Shown here one piece after another: positions 47,083-49,540 of a stretch of DNA of 49,540 nt. This DNA is from Knoellia flava TL1 (lineage in GTDB: Bacteria; Actinomycetota; Actinomycetes; Actinomycetales; Dermatophilaceae). The DNA lies in the NCBI RefSeq assembly GCF_000768675.1, contig NZ_AVPI01000029.1, forward strand, positions 1-49,540, read 5' to 3'. Numbering within the stretch: the first letter of the stretch is position 1; each line of letters starts with the position of its first letter. Under the pieces are notes generated by a model, which was given only the letters and a program-made list of their open reading frames with translations, ran no database searches and had not been told where the DNA came from. Both the position numbers and the translations under genes were made by a program.

Positions 47083-47994
47083 TCAGGCGCTATCCGCCAA
47101 CAGAGCACGACGGACCTTCGCCGAGGCCCGACCCGGGACGTCGAGGTCGAGCCACGTCGCACGAACGAACAGCCAGCCCTCAGCCCGCATGTCGTCCTCG
47201 CGCCGCTTCTCACCCCAGAGCACGGCCGGGTCTCCCTCGGCGTACTTCATCCTCCCGTCGATCTCGATGAGCAGGTTCGTCCCCTTGACACGAAAATCCG
47301 CGCGTCCGATCACGGAGCCGTCGGCTCGGCGCACGACGAACTGCGACACGACCTGTATGCCGTGTGACGCGAACTCCACACGCGCGCGGCTCTCCGCGAC
47401 GGACTCGGCCTTGGCGTCGACGTGCGTCATCATCGAGCGAGGCCGGTGCGAGCGCGACCACGTGGCGACGGCATCGACGGCGGCATTGAGCTCCTCCTTC
47501 GAGACCAGGCCGCGATGCAGTGCGGCGTCGGCCGAGACGACTCCTTGGACGATGCCGTGGTCCATACACAGCTGCACCAACGCCTCCGCGAGCGGCACAC
47601 TCGGGCCCCAAGGTCCGTCCACCACGGCGGTGCGCAGCGGCCGGACCCGAAAAGGCTTGGGTCCAGCCTGACGGTCCACGGGACGCAGCAGCTCAGGCTG
47701 GTCCAGCGCGAATCCCCACACCGGCAGCCCATGAGCCAGCACGGCCGTCACGCCGGTCAGCACGGCATCCTCATAGAGCAGCTGGGCGCCGGCGGCCATG
47801 TGCCCTTGCCACGCTGCGGCACCCGGTTGGACAAGGGCCGCCACGGCATACAGGCCACGCGCCGGATGGCGCACCGCCCCGGAGCGGACGGCCTGGCGCA
47901 AGGCCTTGCGGCCCACCCCAGCGGCGTTCGCCTGCTGCGTCGTGAACATGCCCCGCTGGGCGGCGGCGAACCGCGCGATCTCCTGAAGACTCAT
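47083..47994 (-). CDS. AbiEi-type antitoxin-domain protein with PD-(D/E)XK-like C-terminus
   Basis: 303 residues. N-terminal helical winged domain of the AbiEi family (IARFAAAQRGMFTTQQANAA; RQAVRSGAVRHPARGLYAV). C-terminal part resembles a DUF559/Vsr-like nuclease: VIGRADFRVKGTNLLIEIDG, then REDDMRAEGWLFVRAT, where the D, E-x-D and later charged residues could form a PD-(D/E)XK site. No AbiEii toxin is adjacent, so a plain toxin-antitoxin pair is unlikely. ATG 47994 chosen by homology of MSLQEIARF; the frame is open further upstream. The gene is bracketed by inverted 84-bp repeats. Confidence 0.78.
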   Translation of the reverse strand: MSLQEIARFAAAQRGMFTTQQANAAGVGRKALRQAVRSGAVRHPARGLYAVAALVQPGAAAWQGHMAAGAQLLYEDAVLTGVTAVLAHGLPVWGFALDQPELLRPVDRQAGPKPFRVRPLRTAVVDGPWGPSVPLAEALVQLCMDHGIVQGVVSADAALHRGLVSKEELNAAVDAVATWSRSHRPRSMMTHVDAKAESVAESRARVEFASHGIQVVSQFVVRRADGSVIGRADFRVKGTNLLIEIDGRMKYAEGDPAVLWGEKRREDDMRAEGWLFVRATWLDLDVPGRASAKVRRALLADSA

Positions 47995-48092
47995 CCGGGC
48001 AGCCTCACCGGACCTGCCTGGGGTTCGACAGGTTTGCCTGCCCTTCCTGTGGACGGAAGCTCCACGTGGTCGGCCCTGTGGACAGGTGCTGC

Positions 48093-48125
48093 GCAGGACC
48101 CGGGCAGGACCCGTGCAGGACCCGC
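48093..48125 (+). repeat. 11-bp tandem repeat, three copies
   Basis: GCAGGACCCG plus one variable base, three times head to tail (48093-48103, 48104-48114, 48115-48125). It abuts repeat copy 2 and lies in the gap upstream of the AbiEi-like gene. Confidence 0.8.
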
Positions 48126-48205
48126 ACAAGAGAAACGGTCCCCGAGCAGGAGAACAGTTCCCTTGCTCGGGGACCGTTTTCCGGGGATGGCGGAAAACGG
48201 TCCCC
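48122..48205 (-). repeat. 84-bp palindromic repeat, copy 2 (inverted)
   Basis: Reverse-oriented partner of 46995-47078. Main hairpin 48133-48155/48157-48179 with 23-bp arms (two mismatches), and an overlapping 11-bp hairpin ACCGTTTTCCG/CGGAAAACGGT (48173-48183, 48191-48201), so two alternative folds exclude each other. Ends 10 bp after hemQ. Two stem positions differ from copy 1 in a compensatory way. Confidence 0.85.
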
Positions 48206-48215
48206 GCCAAGGGCG

Positions 48216-48944
48216 TCAGCGCTGGCGGGCGATGAGGTCGGCGACCTCGACGCGGGGGCCGGTGAAGAACGGCACCTCCTCGCGCACGTGCATCCGGGCC
48301 CGCGACGCGCGCAGCTCACGCATGAGGTCGACGATGCGGTGCAGCTCGTCGGCCTCGAAGGCGAGCACCCACTCGTAGTCGCCGAGGGCGAACGACGCGA
48401 TCGTGTTGGCCCGGACGTCGGGGTAGTCGCGCGCCATCTGCCCGTGCTCGCGCAGCATGTCGCGGCGCTCGGCGTCCTCGAGGAGGTACCACTCGTAGGA
48501 GCGCACGAAGGGGTAGACACAGACGTAGTCGCGCGGCTCCTCACCGGCGAGAAAGGCCGGGATGTGGCTCTTGTTGAACTCCGCCGGGCGGTGCAGCGCG
48601 GCGTTCGACCACACCGACGACAGGTGCGCGCCGAACGAGGTCTGCAGCAGACGGTGGTAGGCGTCCTGGAGGTCCTCGATGCGCTCGGCGTGCCACCACA
48701 CCATGAGGTCGGCATCTCCGCGCAGCCCGGCGACGTCGTAGAACCCGCGCACGACCACGTCGCGCGACTCGAGGTCGGCGACGAGCTCCTCGACCTCGGC
48801 CGCCATCGCCGCGCGGTCCCCGTCGCCCAGCCGCTCGGTGACCTCGAAGACCGACCACATCGTGTAGCGGATCGTCTCGTTGATCTCGCGCATGCGCGCG
48901 GGCGTGGGCTTGCTCGGGACCGGTCGGCCGGACGGGGTGCTCAT
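48216..48944 (-). CDS. hemQ: coproheme decarboxylase HemQ (ChdC)
   Basis: 242 residues of the chlorite dismutase-like fold. Opening [39 protein letters not shown], catalytic Tyr in [16 protein letters not shown], haem-ligating His in [15 protein letters not shown], and the closing [14 protein letters not shown]. Converts coproheme to haem b with H2O2, the last step of the coproporphyrin-dependent pathway of actinobacteria. Its start is four bases after the stop of the oxidase gene at the right edge, so they are one operon. Confidence 0.95.
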   Translation of the reverse strand: MSTPSGRPVPSKPTPARMREINETIRYTMWSVFEVTERLGDGDRAAMAAEVEELVADLESRDVVVRGFYDVAGLRGDADLMVWWHAERIEDLQDAYHRLLQTSFGAHLSSVWSNAALHRPAEFNKSHIPAFLAGEEPRDYVCVYPFVRSYEWYLLEDAERRDMLREHGQMARDYPDVRANTIASFALGDYEWVLAFEADELHRIVDLMRELRASRARMHVREEVPFFTGPRVEVADLIARQR

Positions 48945-48948
48945 GGTG

Positions 48949-49540
48949 TCATTCTCCCGCGCGTCCCTCGAGCGCCCGGAGGTGGGTCAGGACGACGTCG
49001 GCGGCGAGGTGCGCCGACCCGATCACGGCCGGGATCCCGACACCGTCGTAGGCCGCCCCGGCCACCGCGAGCCCGCGCACCCCCGCCACGTCGGCGCGCA
49101 CCCGCTCGACCCGGTCGACGTGCCCCACGGCGTACTGCGGCAGCCCACCACCCCACCGCTGCACGTGGCTGTCGAGGACCTGCAGCGGCCCGGACCCGAC
49201 CGCCTCCGCGATCTCGAGTGCGGCGAGCGCGACGAGGTCGGCATCGTCCCGCTGGAGCGTCGCGTTCTCCCCCGCCCGCCCCACGGACGCCCGCACGTAT
49301 GCCGTCCCGTCACCCTCGTCGGCGAGCCACCCCCACTTGGCTGAGCTGAAGGTGCTGGCCTTGATGCCCCGGCCGTCGACCGGGGGCACGAGGAAGCCCG
49401 ACCCCTCCCAAGCGGCGACCTGCTCGGCCGGGAGCGCCAGCGTGATGACCCCGACCGAGGCCACCTCGACCCCCGCCAGCTCGTCGGCCGCGACCGGGGC
49501 GTGCGGACGCAGCAGCCGCGCGGCGGCCGGCGGCGGCACG
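48949..49540 (-). CDS. hemG: coproporphyrinogen/protoporphyrinogen oxidase, C-terminal part (5' end outside window)
   Basis: About 197 residues of the C-terminal half are visible; the N-terminal FAD motif lies beyond the right edge. Recognised by [60 protein letters not shown] and [20 protein letters not shown], the usual HemY/CgoX-type end. With HemQ next, it should oxidise coproporphyrinogen III to coproporphyrin III. The ending with the [11 protein letters not shown] loop contacts FAD. Also named hemY or cgoX. Confidence 0.9.
   Translation of the reverse strand, partial: VPPPAAARLLRPHAPVAADELAGVEVASVGVITLALPAEQVAAWEGSGFLVPPVDGRGIKASTFSSAKWGWLADEGDGTAYVRASVGRAGENATLQRDDADLVALAALEIAEAVGSGPLQVLDSHVQRWGGGLPQYAVGHVDRVERVRADVAGVRGLAVAGAAYDGVGIPAVIGSAHLAADVVLTHLRALEGRAGE

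Noticed and set aside
47083-47994. Complete AbiE toxin-antitoxin system
   Set aside because: No nucleotidyltransferase (AbiEii) gene on either side; neighbours are msrB and hemQ.

Overview
The window is about 49.5 kb of very GC-rich DNA (roughly 70% G+C by eye), densely coding on both strands. GTG starts, GTGA/ATGA stop-start overlaps and many leaderless promoters are frequent. Together with a DUF222-HNH protein, furA-katG, the coproporphyrin haem route (HemQ) and a DevS/DevR-type two-component system, this indicates an actinobacterium. My best guess is Micrococcales, Intrasporangiaceae-like; that family call is inference. No phage, IS transposase, CRISPR or rRNA was seen.

Layout: 1-3.8 kb holds the end of a DUF222-HNH endonuclease and a coupled compact acyl-AMP ligase plus thiolase. 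3.8-4.5 kb is eroded DNA: a KdpE-like DNA-binding domain without its receiver and the first ~55 codons of a sodium:solute symporter. 4.5-12.3 kb is a hypoxia/dormancy-type island: DUF6328 protein, two PPOX-fold proteins, a CoA-transferase, a CBS-pair protein, two universal stress proteins, a NarL/DevR regulator and a GAF-GAF histidine kinase. 12.4-19.8 kb carries a zinc alcohol dehydrogenase with an MgtE-like protein, an fhs-sulP-membrane protein operon, and a hemerythrin. 19.9-22.5 kb has a secreted M28 peptidase, a small lipoprotein and a membrane protein. 22.5-27.6 kb has katG-furA, and divergently an SQR-like flavoprotein with DsrC-like and DsrE2-like sulfur-relay partners. 27.6-32.9 kb has PPK2, an SRPBCC protein, a USP and pyruvate phosphate dikinase. 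Three tRNAs (Gly, Cys, Val) lie at 32.9-33.2 kb. 33.2-43.8 kb holds a YihY-type membrane protein, an AidB-like acyl-CoA dehydrogenase, a second PPK2, a RibD-type reductase, an LLM oxidoreductase with a DAACS symporter preceded by a tiny Cys-containing leader ORF, an alpha/beta hydrolase and a polymerase-ligase fusion. 44-49.5 kb holds a secreted nuclease, msrB, an AbiEi-like nuclease cassette between inverted 84-bp repeats, hemQ and the end of the (copro)porphyrinogen oxidase gene.

Three signals go beyond gene content. (1) The 8-mer CGGCATAC, usually ACGGCATAC, occurs about every 1.3 kb in both orientations and in all reading frames, forcing rare codons. (2) About ten palindromes related to ACAGGGWCCTAGGWCCCTGT precede stress, redox and carbon-metabolism genes, three of them centred exactly 42.5 bp before a leaderless start codon; they look like operators of the DevR-type regulator encoded here. 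(3) Two 84-bp repeats in inverted orientation, with compensatory stem changes, bracket an AbiEi/PD-(D/E)XK-like gene inserted between msrB and hemQ.
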